DNA of 64,000 nt from Flaccisagitta enflata (lineage: Eukaryota > Chaetognatha > Sagittoidea > Aphragmophora). Positions 1 to 12,309 of this stretch are shown here, in pieces. Location: positions 36,704,001-36,768,000 of the forward strand of contig OZ231128.1 of the NCBI GenBank assembly GCA_965153355.1, read 5' to 3'. The notes under the pieces were generated by a model. The model saw only the letters and a list, made by a program, of their open reading frames with translations, had not been told where the DNA came from and made no database searches. Numbering within the stretch: the first letter of the stretch is position 1; every line of letters starts with the position of its first letter. The position numbers and the translations under genes were made by a program.

Positions 1-99
1 TCAAGGAATTAAGTATTTTTTAATTAAGTTAGATACAAAAAATTAAATTTGGGAAATGAAATTAAAGTAACAAAAATTAATGCTCCAGTTTTAGCCGGG

Positions 100-290
100 T
101 TTGCTCGGAAGGTACTGTAGCAAACTAGATTTGACGCATTATTCCCTTTTTAAAGATATTGATATTTCATCAAGGATACATGAAAATGTATTTCCATGGC
201 AACCGACACCTATAGTCAACAAAGCAACCCCTTATCAATTTTTATTCAAAATATTAGTCTTCCCCCGTAGAGACTAGACGACATCTACTG
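100..290 (+). mobile_element. Truncated relative of the 46.5 kb Tc1/mariner MITE
   Basis: Shares GTAGCAAA..AGATTTGA, TTTCCATGGCAACC and the terminus CATCTACTG/TA with the right arm of the 46481-47035 element, in the same order. The left arm is missing. Confidence 0.6.
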
Positions 291-362
291 TACTTGTTCT
301 CTCATTCATTTCTCTCTTCCTTATTGTGTTCCTTCATCACTTTCCCCTCTCCTTATTTTCAT

Positions 363-577
363 TTTTAGTCGCGGACTCTGTATGAAGCTTTGTCCATCCG
401 TCGGTCCGTTAGTCCGTCCTTCCGTGATACTTGAGTGGAAAACCGGAGAACAAGCATGCCGCAGTTGTGATTGTTAGTGTTTTTGTGTGCATGTGTGTGT
501 ATGTGTGTGTATGGAAGGGGAATTTGCGCCCCTGCCCACCCGTCCGCGATGTAACCCCGCGTAACTGGTTTTCTGAC
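363..577 (+). mobile_element. Family A repeat, degraded
   Basis: TTTTTAGTCGCGG start but the right hairpin arm is lost; (CCGTCGGTCCGT) tract and CCCCTGCCCACCCGTCCGCG near the right end. Confidence 0.6.
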
Positions 578-690
578 TCTCAGTTTTTCTTTTGTCTTTA
601 ATTCAAACTTTCAAACTAATATAAATATTTTCCCCTTCTTCTATGTTTGTCTGTCTGTCGGTCTGCCTTTTTTTTCTCTTACTTTCTATT

Positions 691-721
<31 letters not shown>

Positions 722-750
722 GTCTGTTTGTCTCTCTGTCTGTTTGTCTT

Positions 751-842
<92 letters not shown>
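691..842 (+). repeat. (GTCT)n/(CT)n array
   Basis: Tetranucleotide GTCT passing into about 30 CT units. Confidence 0.95.
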
Positions 843-1163
843 ACACACACAACTTTGTTAACTATACAGTCAGTGGACAAAACATAATAGGTATATATAT
901 CATACCATTAGCTTTGATCCAACGTACTGAAAAAAAACAATATCTTGTATGCAACAACTGGTAGTTGAAATTACAGCCAGCTTTAATCTTACAAAATTGG
1001 AGCATTACAGCCGGCTGTAATTCAAACAACCGATTATTGCAAGATCAAAGTATGATAACAGTATGATATATATTCCTATTATGTTTTGTTCATTGACTGC
1101 ATACCCAAACTGAAACTGAAACACTGAAACTGCTACACTCAAAATTTGCCAAAAACATAATCT

Positions 1164-1424
1164 GAGCAAGGCCTGATTAGCGGCTACACCAGTCGCGTGC
1201 AGGGGGCAGGAGCAGTGATAGAGATCACTAGGGTATTTGGGCAGGAGCAATGAGATCTAAAAGCTCAAAAGTACCAAAAAATGAAAAGAGGACTGATAGA
1301 CCAAAAAACCAACTGACTGACGGACTGACCAACCACCAGACCACCAAACCGACAAACTAACAAACCGACAGACCGAAGTATGGACATAGCAGGTTGTAGA
1401 GTCGCGTAGCACGCGACTTAAATT
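1164..1424 (-). mobile_element. Family A repeat, TC subfamily
   Basis: Reverse orientation: GCAAGGCC at the left, GGGGCAGGAGCAG blocks, GACTGACCAACCACCAGACC tract, and hairpin GTCGCGTAGCACGCGAC at the right. Confidence 0.75.
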
Positions 1425-1655
1425 GATATTTCCCAATCTAACCCTGAAGCAAACACTAACCATAAGTAGTTAAGGGCAAAGGATTGTTACCTGTGTAACC
1501 GAAATTCAACAAATCACCCAAGATTAACATTGTTAACAAACCATACCCATATATAATAAAAGATAAAAAGACCAGCATCTACATTCTACACACTAACTAA
1601 AGACTATAGAAATACTAGAGAACACGAGGAAACCGCATTATAACTTGAAGTTAGA

Positions 1656-1841
1656 ATGAAAGAGCAAACAGCTGTAGAAAGGGAAAAGAGGGCGGGTTTA
1701 AACCCCCAAGAAAACGTGGAAAGTGTCGGAGGTGAGAATTCGGTCCCCGAGGTGATAAAAGTGGCACAATTAGATTCCATCAAGTCTTTGCCGAGGAAAC
1801 CTGGTTGCCCATTCTACAGACGTACGCGCGTCCCGTCCTAA
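1656..1841 (+). CDS. Short open frame, doubtful
   Basis: 61 codons, MKEQTAVEREKRAGLNPQEN..., with non-repetitive, plausible composition but no splice context or known motif. Confidence 0.12.
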   Translation: MKEQTAVEREKRAGLNPQENVESVGGENSVPEVIKVAQLDSIKSLPRKPGCPFYRRTRVPS

Positions 1842-2387
1842 TTTCACCCACATTTCTTCTTCTTCCTTAAACTACCTTTCCCTCTTCTATTTCTTCTTTT
1901 CGTTCTAACTTTTTTTCTGACAGGAAAATCAGTCTCTTGGCCGCGTTGAGATTTTGGGTAAAACCTTTTGTGTGTGCGTTACTCTAAAAGCGAGTATGTG
2001 TAAGAATTGTATATCGGTCTGTCTGTCTGTATGTCTGCCTGTCTGTCCGTCGGCCACGCTTTGCTTTTTTTTTTTGGCATTTTTGGGTGGTGTTTGCCTG
2101 ACTGCTCCTGGAGTCCTGTCCAATTGCGTGATGGTGGAACCAACTGTACATGCCTTCGTGAACAATTGCACTCTCTGAAAGAAACGAGTTTACCTGCCAC
2201 CATACCCCCGCCCCCTCCCCCCCACACATACACATTTCTCCTCCGTTGAATCCTAGTTGCTCACCATATGCCCGACTCTGTTTCCCTTCTTAAGCCCTTT
2301 CCTTTCTTCATAACTCGATTTCTCCTCAGAAAGACGCGAGATTTTCGATTTCCATTCATTAACTTTTAAACGTCTGAGCGTGGAAAT

Positions 2388-2397
2388 TCTCTCTGTC

Positions 2398-2492
<95 letters not shown>
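2388..2492 (+). repeat. (GTCT)n/(CT)n array
   Basis: Same GTCT-to-CT transition as at 0.7 kb, same orientation. Confidence 0.95.
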
Positions 2493-2495
<3 letters not shown>

Positions 2496-2733
2496 ATGGT
2501 TCCTACACATTTGAAACTTGTGAGATGAAGGAACGGGGAGACTAACTACTTTGCCAATGACAAACATCATTCAGGATTCAACCTCATCCGCGACCCAGGC
2601 AGGTGGGGTTGCGGGTTGGATAGGTCTGTCATGTGTCGCATTCTGTGTTGTTGTTGTCGTCCCTGAACTCTAGCAGAAATATAATCAACCAATTGCTGGA
2701 ATCACGTCCGGGTCGTTGGTTTTTTAATTTTAT

Positions 2734-2870
2734 TAAATCGCGGACACGCGACTCTACACCTTGCCGCGTCGGTCCGTCGGTAGGTCAAATTTTTGAATTA
2801 CGAGCAATTTTCGCATAACTGCTCCTGCCCAACCATCCGCGACTGGATTGCCGTGTATCCGGCCTTGTTT
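2734..2870 (+). mobile_element. Family A repeat, short
   Basis: TCGCGGACACGCGA hairpin, GTCGGTCCGTCGGT, ACTGCTCCTGCCCAACC, CGACTGGATTGCCGTGTATC and GGCCTTGTTT. Confidence 0.8.
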
Positions 2871-3455
2871 TCCTTACAATGAGCTGTATGGGTATGTGTC
2901 CACGCGCAAGAAGGCCAGACTGACTGACTATCCGTAATCATGATATTTGCTTCGCTCATTTGCCTCTCCGCTAAATTAGTACTGCCTGATGAGCCCTTTT
3001 TTTTAAATCCCAAGACGGATGATGTTAGATGGATTGACATTTGACCTTCAGGAGTAGAGGACAGTGTCGAACAGTTTCTCTCGAAAAAAAAAGAAAAGAA
3101 ATTCATACAAAAAGAAAAAGCAAAAAAACAAACTGACTTGCGATTTGAGGTGTGACAGAATAATTGTGAGAATGATGCTTGACAAAAAACTTGCCGAGTT
3201 CCCTGATCGTTCCCTTGCTTATGTAAAAGCAGTTTTTTTTTTCTTTGTAGACCAATGTCGTTTTCGTTTTTGTTATTCCTCCAAGTCACGTTTGTGCTGA
3301 CAAAGACGTTCGGCATCGCGTCGCCAACAAAATGATCAAAGCTATGTCAAGGGTCTTTTATATTTGATTATTGTCGTGACACAGCGCTCAAAGTGATAGT
3401 GAAACAATTTCCATGATCACTGCAAAATGCGTTACATTTGATCTTGGCCGTATAA

Positions 3456-3623
<168 letters not shown>

Positions 3624-3662
3624 CAGAACCAGATCAAATGAATAAAAGTGAAAACAAACATC

Positions 3663-3834
3663 TTACTTCTCTTTCTTCTTTCTCTTCTTCTTCTTCTCGT
3701 TCTTGTGCTTCTTCTTCTTCTTCTTCTTCTTTCACTACTACTTCTTCTTCTCCTTCTTCTTCTTCTTCTTCTTCTTCTTCTTCTTCTTCTTCTTCTTCTT
3801 CTTCTTCTTCTTCTTCTTCTTCTTCTTTCACTAC

Positions 3835-3866
<32 letters not shown>

Positions 3867-4045
3867 CTTCTTCTTCTTCTTCTTCTTCTTCTCCTTCTTC
3901 TTCTTCTTCTTCTTCTTCTTCTTCTTCTTCTTCTTCTTCTTCTTCTTCTTCTTCTTCTTCTTCTTCTTCTTCTTCTTCTTCTTCTTCTCCTTCTCCTTCT
4001 CCTTCTCCTTGTTCTTCTTCTTCTTCTTCTTCTTCTTCTTCTTTC
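3663..4045 (+). repeat. (CTT)n array, ~380 bp
   Basis: Mostly CTT with two identical interruptions TTCACTACTACTTC about 100 bp apart (3730, 3828), so a block was duplicated. Polypurine on the other strand, triplex prone. Confidence 0.98.
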
Positions 4046-4428
4046 TCTTCTCTTCCCCTGCTCTTCCACCATGTTGCCTCCAAGGCTTCATCATCATCAA
4101 CATGTCTCACCCTCTCCTTCCCTCTCTCAGGCTGGTCCTCTTGTGAGTCTTGATCTTCCTCTTTGTTCCCCATTTCTGGCTGTCCGATGAGTACGTGCGA
4201 TGGTTTTTGGCAGGCTCGACTAATCCGGGCTACAATACGCGACTCGTCGCCTCTCAACTCATCCATGCAAATGGTTCCATTTACGTTCTTGCTTTCCAGC
4301 TTTCTGTCTTTTTCTTTCTAGTTTCATGCTTGCTTACTGTTTCCTTAATTCTCTCTTTCATACTTTTTTCTGTCATTCTTTTCTGTATTTCATCGTCACT
4401 TTTGTTATTTGTTTTTTTTTGTTTCTTT

Positions 4429-4759
<331 letters not shown>

Positions 4760-4919
4760 AACTATTCCCTTGTTTGTTCCTCTCCAGTTTTTTTCTTTGT
4801 TTCTTTGCTTCTTTGTTGCTTTGTTTCTTTGTTTCTTTGTTTCATCGGTTCTTTGGTTTTTGTTTCCTTGATCTTTCCTATTTTTTTCTTTTTTCTTCCT
4901 GTCTTCCTTTTTTTATTTT

Positions 4920-4969
<50 letters not shown>

Positions 4970-4979
4970 TTTCTTTTTT

Positions 4980-5019
<40 letters not shown>

Positions 5020-5020
5020 T
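4920..5020 (+). repeat. (CTTT)n array
   Basis: About 24 units, directly left of Family B-related sequence. Confidence 0.95.
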
Positions 5021-5026
5021 TTTATC

Positions 5027-5847
5027 GGGAAAAAAGTCGAAGTCAGTCTTCGACTTTTTGACATATTCGAGAGAAACAGGGTTTTCATTTTCTTATGGGG
5101 AAGTTGAGAGAAACGATCGACCGAATGGGCCCTCAAACGAAATTGATAGGGTAAGTAAATTTGATAATTCTCTTCAATTTGGCGCCAAGCAGAAGTCTCT
5201 GGGACAAATATTTTTCGCGCTACGAATTTTTAAAGATTTATTTACGAAAAATTCAAATTTAATTTTTTTCGATTTTTTATGATTTCGTGTAGGATCAATA
5301 AAGGAGTGTATCTAAGTTTGGTTGAGCAGGCAAATATAAGAAAACATGTTTATGAGCATAGCTGCTCATGTGTAAGGGTGATTTTGAGCATTTTAGCTCA
5401 CTTAGCTCACTTTTTTTACTGATTTCAAATGCGATAAATGAGCAAATATATTGATTGATGTTTAAGCAAGCAAATACAAGACAGCATATCAGTGAGCAGA
5501 GCTGCTCATCATTGAGGTTGTTTTTAAGTATTCTAGCTCATTTAGCTCATTTAGCTTGCTCTTTTTTCTGATTTCAAAACCGATAAATGAAGAAATGAAT
5601 AAATGTTTTGATTTAAGCATGCAAATCAAAGAAAGCATGTCTGTAAGCATAGCTGGTTGTCTGGTAGAGTGATTTTGAATGTTTTAGCTTATCTAGCTCA
5701 TTTGGCAAAGTGCAACCAATACATAATATTGCTCTTAATTGGATCTAACAAATAAAAAAAATTGCAATGACTGAAGACAAAAGCATGGTGAAAAGTGAAC
5801 AACCCTTACGACTTTTTTCCTTACGGCGACAGCCGCCATTACTGGTA
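5027..5847 (-). mobile_element. Family B-related, diverged
   Basis: GGGAAAAAAGTCGAAG..CTTCGAC at the left and TTACGGCGACAGCCGCCATT..ACTGGT at the right match both family ends in reverse. The body has the CGCGCTACGAATTTTTAAAG segment also seen (as GGCGCCACGAATTTTTTAAT) at 12.5 kb and the 145-bp tandem repeat. Confidence 0.5.
5320..5715 (+). repeat. Three tandem copies of a ~145-bp unit
   Basis: Units start near 5322, 5463 and 5613 with AAGCA.GCAAATA.AAG and contain GAGCATAGCTGCTCAT and TTTAGCTCA motifs. Each unit holds an internal palindrome (GAGCA..GCTGCTC). It lies inside Family B copy 5027-5847. Confidence 0.75.
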
Positions 5848-5849
5848 TT

Positions 5850-5929
<80 letters not shown>

Positions 5930-5965
5930 TTTTTCTTTGATAGTTTCTTTCTTTCTTTCTTTTTA
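5850..5965 (+). repeat. (CTTT)n array
   Basis: About 27 units, starting at the right end of the Family B-related copy, so similar arrays flank it on both sides. Confidence 0.95.
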
Positions 5966-6326
5966 ATATCTTTTCTATTTTCACTCTTTCTATCTTTCAC
6001 TCTGTCTTGCCTCCTTTCTTTCTCCGTTCATTGCTTCTTACCCCTTTCCCCAACTGATTCCAGTTCCCTTTCCTCGTTCGTTCATTTTCGAATCATTATC
6101 GGAAAACTCTCTAATCTTTTTTTTTTCTTTTAATTTTCTTTTCCTCTTTCTTTTCTTTGTCATGTTCTCGCTTCCTTTCTTTTCTTGTGGCATTTGGAAA
6201 CATTCTCTATCATCTATAGTATCATATTTAGTCGCCTCAAATTTATCATCCGCTTTTTTCTGTCTGTCTTTTTTTTTTCTTTTTTTTTCTTTTACAATTT
6301 TCGACTGATGCTTTAAACTGCACAAA

Positions 6327-6594
6327 GGGCGTGCTTCTAGTGAAGATGAAAAACGCGTTTGTTACCATTGAACGCGTTTACAGCGTGAACACATATTCAA
6401 GAATTTCAACTGTCCCACAAGGGAGTGAGCGAGTGAGTGAGCGAGGCCGTGAATGGCGCAAGCGAGCGAAGCGAGCATAGCGAAGCGGACCGCTGCGGAG
6501 CTAGTGAGCGCAGTAAGCGGTTTGAGCAAACAAACGTAGCGAGCGACCGAGTGGCCCGTTAAAAACGCGATTGTCTCTGACTAGAAACGCCACC
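6327..6594. mobile_element. Harbinger-type MITE, copy 1
   Basis: Same family as 9995-10260, in opposite orientation. GGGCGTGCTTCTAGT end and complementary CTAGAAACGCCACC end. The middle is full of GAGCGAGCGAAGCGAGC-type palindromic motifs. Confidence 0.7.
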
Positions 6595-6904
6595 TAATTA
6601 GGGGCCTAAGTCTAAAACCGCTTGCAATTGGACAGAGACAGTGATGCAAAAGCCACATCTATTTGGAAAATGGGCTGGGAAATAAATGCAAGTAACCGCC
6701 CTCAAAGGCCCCAAAAAGTTGTCAAAAAAATCAAGTGCTCCGGATGGACAAATGGTCAGACAGACCAACGGGCAATGGACAGACAGACCAACTGAAACAT
6801 CTAGCAGCCTTTAGTATTCACTTCACGCGAAAGCAATATAAGACAGCGTGCCCACGAAGCCAACATTTAGGGTATCAAAATGGGTCAAAATAGAACATAT
6901 ACAT

Positions 6905-7330
6905 GAGTGAAAATAGGAAAACAAGTAAATAAAAGTGATTAAGATAAGACTTGCATGATATTTGAAAGCAAAATTTGCATCCATTTAGCAAGAGACTCAG
7001 ATTTAGCTTGAATTACTGAAAAAGATTTACTGAAAATTTCAACAAATTTCTTTTTTGTCACTGACAAGGGGTTGGTCGAAATTATAAGTTTGCATAGAAA
7101 ATGAAAAAATAAAAAAATGAAGAACATAGTTCTCTCCCCAAATCGTTTTTAGAGGGAACTATGTTTTTGAAAATGCAAAATTCTTCAGGGTGTGGCTATC
7201 TTATAATTTCGACCTGAGAAATTAGAAAAAAATGTCAACAGAATTTCACTAAAAATCTTCATTTTCTTGCCATTTTCCGTGAGAATTGTTTATCAAAAGG
7301 CGACTTAAAGCGTAAAATATGAAACAGACG
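6905..7330 (+). repeat. Dispersed AT-rich hairpin repeat, copy 1
   Basis: Centre is an inverted repeat (7074-7213): GGTCGAAATTATAAG ... GAACATAGTTCTCTC ... CTTATAATTTCGACC. Surrounding 200 bp also align to 19450-19860. No coding. Confidence 0.6.
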
Positions 7331-7487
7331 TATATATCAAGTGTATCCAGTGACAACTTGAGCAATGATAACATTTGTGGATGGATGATTAGTCCATTAT
7401 TGATGCAAAAGTGGGGTGAAGCGCTTCATTTTTCCCTGGCAGATTTCACGTCATAAGCATTTATGCCATTGTCCTCCAAATATATTA

Positions 7488-7662
7488 CAGTTGAATCCCG
7501 CTCTTATGGATGCGCCAGCACCGGATTTCCGCCTATAAGAGATGATGATTTACAGTCCCTTCAACCTGATCTCTTTAATTTCCATTGATGGCAAAACATA
7601 ATCTCGTCCATGATAGAAATTGTTAATTCTTTGAAATCCGTGTGTGCGGGATTTTACTACAG
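7488..7662. mobile_element. Possible TA-flanked MITE
   Basis: TA-CAGTTGAATCCCGC at the left and, reversed, TACTGTAGTAAAATCCCGC at the right; the ends match only in part. Resembles pogo/Tigger-type MITEs. Confidence 0.4.
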
Positions 7663-8170
7663 TATGATAAGAATCACTATTTTCACATTATGCTTCCTTG
7701 CTTTTCTTTTGGGGGGGGGGGTCAAAAAACAAGAAATTTGTCCAATCTTTACTTGGTGATGGTGAACTATAACTAATACAGATTTATTCCAAAAAGCTGA
7801 CTTATATGTAGCATCTAATTCATACAGAAATCACAGCACAAAAACAAGAAGTACAAATTATGAGGGGCTATAAGATACAAATAACCTTACAGTCTTTTGT
7901 TAAAGTAAATCACTTCAAACTACTAACTAAAAACCAAAATATGGCCTTAAAGCCAACTGGAATCATTGGACAAAAACCTTTAAAAAAATTAAGGCAAACT
8001 TAAAAGAAATGATCAAAAGAGAAGGAAATGAAAGATTAAGAAACGCAAAAAAGAGGTTGAAAGTGAGAGAAATTAAACGAAGACTAAATGTGGGGAAAGA
8101 ACAAATGTTTGCTCGTAAAAAAATGGAAGAGAAAGATGAAAAATAATCACGCGTAAGGCACATAAGGAAT

Positions 8171-8405
<235 letters not shown>

Positions 8406-8427
8406 GAAATTGCAGAAATGCAGGAAC

Positions 8428-8563
8428 TAGGGATGTGGAAGCGATTGACCGCTTCCATTTTGGAGGATGGGAAAGCTACTAGTATTTGAACTACAAAATG
8501 GAAGCGGAAGCGGAAGCGGAAGCGGTGGAAGCGGCACTAAAATCGACCGCTTCCACATCCCTA
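8428..8563. mobile_element. 136-bp hAT-type MITE
   Basis: TAGGGATGTGGAAGCG / CGCTTCCACATCCCTA ends with the exact 8-bp duplication GCAGGAAC (8420-8427, 8564-8571). It contains a short (GGAAGC)n run made of its own subterminal motif and sits 16 bp from a (CA)n array. Confidence 0.88.
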
Positions 8564-8769
8564 GCAGGAACACTTCACATGGAGTAACTTGTAAAAGCTC
8601 ATAAGTGATGTACAGACGATTGTTTTTATTCAGTAGAGGAAGTGATGAAAAATAAGCTCAGAAAAAAGGTATGCCATTGGGCCAACAGACATACGAGCCA
8701 ATGAACAGACTGACAGTGCGTGAACGCGATAAAAAGCGAAGCAGCATTCCTCAGAGATTCCTTCCATCT

Positions 8770-8957
8770 TCTACAAGATGTAAACTAGTCATCCAAAGGT
8801 CGCATAAGGTCAGCGGTACCCGATGCCCTGCTTTTAGTCTTCAGCTGAGGAAGTAGAGTGAGAGCAGGGCAGCGCCCCAAAGGGCCGATGTCCTGTAGAA
8901 GACAGGGGTGAATTTCTGTACGTTCTAAGGGGGCACATTTGCCTTTGGGGCCGCTGC
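8770..8957. mobile_element. Family C repeat, minimal
   Basis: GGTCAGCGGTACCCGATGCC lead-in, then GGGCAGCGCCCCAAAGGGCC and its inverse GCCTTTGGGGCCGCTGC around CCTGTAGAAGACAGGGGTGA, without a minisatellite core. Confidence 0.65.
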
Positions 8958-9147
8958 ACAACAACAAGGTTGAAGAAGACAGTCTTGATCTAGAGAAACA
9001 GAGTTGTTTACCGTGAAATGAGGTTAAATGGGCATAAGGAAGGTTTAGGGCATTTCAGAAAGGGATCCGTCCCATAAATGACTACTCGCTCCTCCTATTG
9101 CTTCTTTTTCTTTTCTCCTTCTTTATCTTGTTCTTGTTTTTCTGTTT

Positions 9148-9325
9148 TTAAGTCGCGGACTATTGGTCCGTCAATTGGTACGTCCGTCGGTCTGTCCGTC
9201 CCTAACGCACAAGTCGAAAAGTGGGAAAATGCTTACTGGAGATGCCGCGCATGTGTGTGGAAGGGGGAGGGGGATTAAGCGACCCTGCCCACCTTCCGCG
9301 ACAATATTGTATCCGCGCGTTACAT
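9148..9325 (+). mobile_element. Family A repeat, degraded
   Basis: TTTTTAAGTCGCGGAC, GTCCGTCGGTCTGTCCGTC and CCTGCCCACCTTCCGCGAC; the terminal CCTTGTTT is not preserved. Confidence 0.6.
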
Positions 9326-9359
9326 GTATTCATCTTCTCGTTCTTTTCTCGCTCATCTC

Positions 9360-9592
<233 letters not shown>

Positions 9593-9994
9593 TAGTATGT
9601 ACTTCTTCATTTTCCTTATTTTCCGAGCTTCTTATATCCCTTTCTGCCCTCCAAATAGACGTGCATTGGGCGAGTGGCATTTAGCAGAACATCCTATCAC
9701 AGAAACACTTAAGGATTCAGTAAATGTCTTGAGATGGATGTAATGATCTGCCTACAGACCCACGGATGGAACAATGTGCGGACCGACAAGCCGAATGCAA
9801 TACATGTATACAGAGTTGAGTCGTCTGGATTAGGAATCGGGGCCATACATGGGAGATCGAGGAGATTGAAATTCACGAGTCCGAAGGAGAGACCAAATGC
9901 TTGATGCCAATGCAATGGCAAAGAGTCACAGCAAAGAGTCAAGAAGGAACAGCACTACGCGCGGATTTAAATCATGCTGATACAGTGATACTTA

Positions 9995-10260
9995 GGGGGC
10001 GTTTCTAATCAGAGACAACCGCGTTTTGAACGAGCCACTCGGTCGCTCGCTACGTTTGTTTCGCACTGCTTACTCTGCTCACTTGCTCCACAGCGCTCCG
10101 CTTCGCTAGGCTCGCTTTGCTCACTTGCTCCGTTCATGGGCTCGCTCACTAACTTTGCTCACTCCCTCTTGGGAGAGTTGAAATTCTTAGATATGTGTTT
10201 CTACTGTAAACGTGTTTCACGGAACAAAACGCGTTTTTCATTTTCACTAGAAACACGCCC
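9995..10260. mobile_element. Harbinger-type MITE, copy 2
   Basis: GGGGGCGTTTCTA... and ...TAGAAACACGCCC flanked by TTA on both sides (9992-9994, 10261-10263). GGG-starting TIRs plus a 3-bp TTA duplication fit PIF/Harbinger. Confidence 0.75.
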
Positions 10261-10702
10261 TTATTAAGTTATTGTATAGAAAATAGTATCAGAAGGGAAT
10301 GAAATGGGAACAGCACTAAGCGGGGATTAAAATGAACCCTTTCCCAATGTCAAAGGCAAAAATTGGTTACATGTCCTCACCCATCGAAATTCTTTCAAGG
10401 CCTATGGAGAGTACAGGCAAAATTCATGCCCACATTTTCAAATGGTGCTCAATTTACTAGCTCTCATTTCAAGTCACGTGCGTGATATATTGTGAAGTCA
10501 GTCCATCCATTAGTGAATTTTTTTTTCAATTGAAAGTATGTTTTATTAAAAACGCCCCTGCCTTACCAAAATCATGAAGAAGCAATAAATGACCGATGGA
10601 TTATCTTCGAATTTTGTTCACCATGCAGAGAAAGGCGAAGAGATTTCCTCTCCCTGGTCTCGCGCGTGTCGCCTCTGTTTGGACCATAATTCTTTTTTTC
10701 AG

Positions 10703-10800
10703 GAGCAAAACCCATAACCGTCGCCACTGCCGAAAATGCAACCGCCTTCGCCGCCTCGGCCAGTCACAGCCGCCGTCACCGCCGATGTCATAGCCACTAA
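10703..10800 (+). CDS. Candidate terminal exon, GC-rich, unrecognised
   Basis: A strong acceptor (aattctttttttcag/GAGC) precedes GC-rich sequence. One frame reads AKPITVATAENATAFAASAS to TAA at 10798-10800, but the minus strand is also open across it. It borders a Family C copy, so it may be part of a repeat. Confidence 0.22.
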
Positions 10801-10868
10801 CACCGGCAAGGCCGACTGGGGGCGTACCACCGCTGGTACTCAAGTATCGCTTTCGCCAACCCTTTTTG

Positions 10869-11350
10869 GCTTGCGGCTCCAAAGGATCGATGTCCTGTAG
10901 AACACAGGGGTGAATTTCCTTACGTACCTCTGTCCGTTCACCTGTATGTCCCCCCTGAGACCTCTCAGGCCCAAATCCGGCTCTTTCATGCCTGAAATCC
11001 GTCTAAAGGGGCCCATATCAAGCTCAGACATAAAATCACCCTTCTCAGGTCCAAAATCAGTTCTCTCAGATCCAAAATCAGCCTTCTTAGGCACAAAATC
11101 AGCCCTCTCAGACCATGAATCAACCCTCCCAGGCTTGTATTCAGTCCTCTTAGGGCCTGATTTAGGCCCTATGAGGCCTCAAGTTTGCCCACTCAAGCCT
11201 ACCATCTGACCTCTTGTGACTGAGGAAATTCACCCTTGTGTCCTACAGGACATCAGCCCTTTGGGGCCATTGCCCTCCTCTCACTCTACTTCAACTGATC
11301 ACTCCAAGCAGGGCATTGGGTACCACAGACTATGTACAATCGTTGGATGA
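10869..11350. mobile_element. Family C repeat with CAGGCCCAAAATCAG core
   Basis: GCGGCTCCAAAGGATCGATG, TCCTGTAGAACACAGGGG at the left; mirrored CCCTTGTGTCCTACAGGACA, CCCTTTGGGGCC at the right. Core units of about 21 bp, CCTCTCAGATCCAAAATCAG. Confidence 0.7.
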
Positions 11351-11434
11351 CTTGTTATCCCATCGATCCTATCTTCGCCCCCCCCCCCCCCATGTCATCT
11401 CCTTCCCTCCACCCCAAGCGCCGAATAAAAGGAA

Positions 11435-11975
11435 ACAGGTCGCCCAAGGGCAATATGTGGTCAGCGATACCCGTTGTCCTGCTTTGCATGATTGTGAATT
11501 GGAGTGAGAGGAAGCAGGGCAGCGGCCCCGAAGGGGATGAAGTCCTGTAGAACACAGGGGGACTTTTGTTCGTTCATTTGTTCGTTATTGCGTGTGTCCG
11601 TCCGTCCCCCCCCCCCCCCAGGCCCTCTCAGGCCTGAAATCTGCCCTCTCAGGCCAGAAATCTGCCCTCTCTGGCCTAAAATCTACCCTCTCAGGCCTTG
11701 AATCTGGGAGGGCAGGTTTAGGGCCTGAGAGGACAGATTTCGGGCCTGAGAGGGCAGATTTCAGGCCTGAGTGGGCGGATTCAAGGCCTGAGAGAGCAGA
11801 TTTTAGGCCTGAGAGGGTAGATTCCAGGCCTGAGAGGGCCAATTTCAGGTCTGAGAGGGCCTAGGGGGGGGATGCACGCACGCACATACGTACGAACGAA
11901 CGAACGAACGAACGAACAAAAGTCCCCCTGTGTTCTACAGGAATTCGTCCCCTTCGGGGCCGCTGCCCAAAAAGT
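11435..11975. mobile_element. Family C repeat, near-perfect palindrome with inverted minisatellite
   Basis: GGCAGCGGCCCCGAAGGGGA..CCTGTAGAACACAGGGGGAC..GTTCGTTCG ends are mirrored at the right with few mismatches. The left half of the core is (CCCTCTCAGGCCTGAAATCTG)n and the right half the same unit in reverse. The unit contains TCAGGCCTGA, itself palindromic. Confidence 0.8.
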
Positions 11976-11979
11976 TGCC

Positions 11980-12305
11980 TCATGCGACACCGTGAATGAT
12001 GTCAATACCGACAAATCCCATGCAAGTTACTCACGTTAGTCATGTAGTCATGTTGCATTCGATTGAAAGCTTTCTAGATGATGAAAAATGCAAAATGAAA
12101 AAGACAAGTCGATAACTAAACCGATGTCATGACCTCATTTCCAAAAGCAATTTTGTGTTCTATAGAGTCCGACCCTCCACCGGCCACCACCATCACCGTC
12201 GTGTAGTAAATTAGCAGCAGTCTCATTTATATCACCATGAAATCTCGCATTTCCTCCTCCTCATCATGATCATCATTTTCCTCGTCTTTCTCTTCCGTCA
12301 GTCTT
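11980..12305. other. No feature recognised
   Basis: Mixed-composition DNA between a Family C and a Family B copy; no frame, tandem array or inverted repeat stood out. Confidence 0.5.
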
Positions 12306-12309
12306 TTGT

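Noticed and set aside
603-880. Open frames of Arg-Glu, Ser-Leu or Val-Cys repeats (also at 2.4, 3.4-4.7, 8.1-8.4, 12.5-13.4, 21.1-21.8, 36.6-36.9, 50.0, 62.4-62.8 kb)
   Set aside because: They are translations of CT, GA, GT, CTT and GGGA microsatellites, open in several frames and both strands at once.
3634-4266. Acidic protein starting MDELRGDESRIVARISRACQ with a poly-Glu tail
   Set aside because: Only about 70 residues are non-repetitive, the tail is a (CTT)n array and no splice site or motif supports it.
5795-6133. Phe/Leu/Ser-rich possible membrane protein
   Set aside because: Derived from a (CTTT)n array and T-rich flank.
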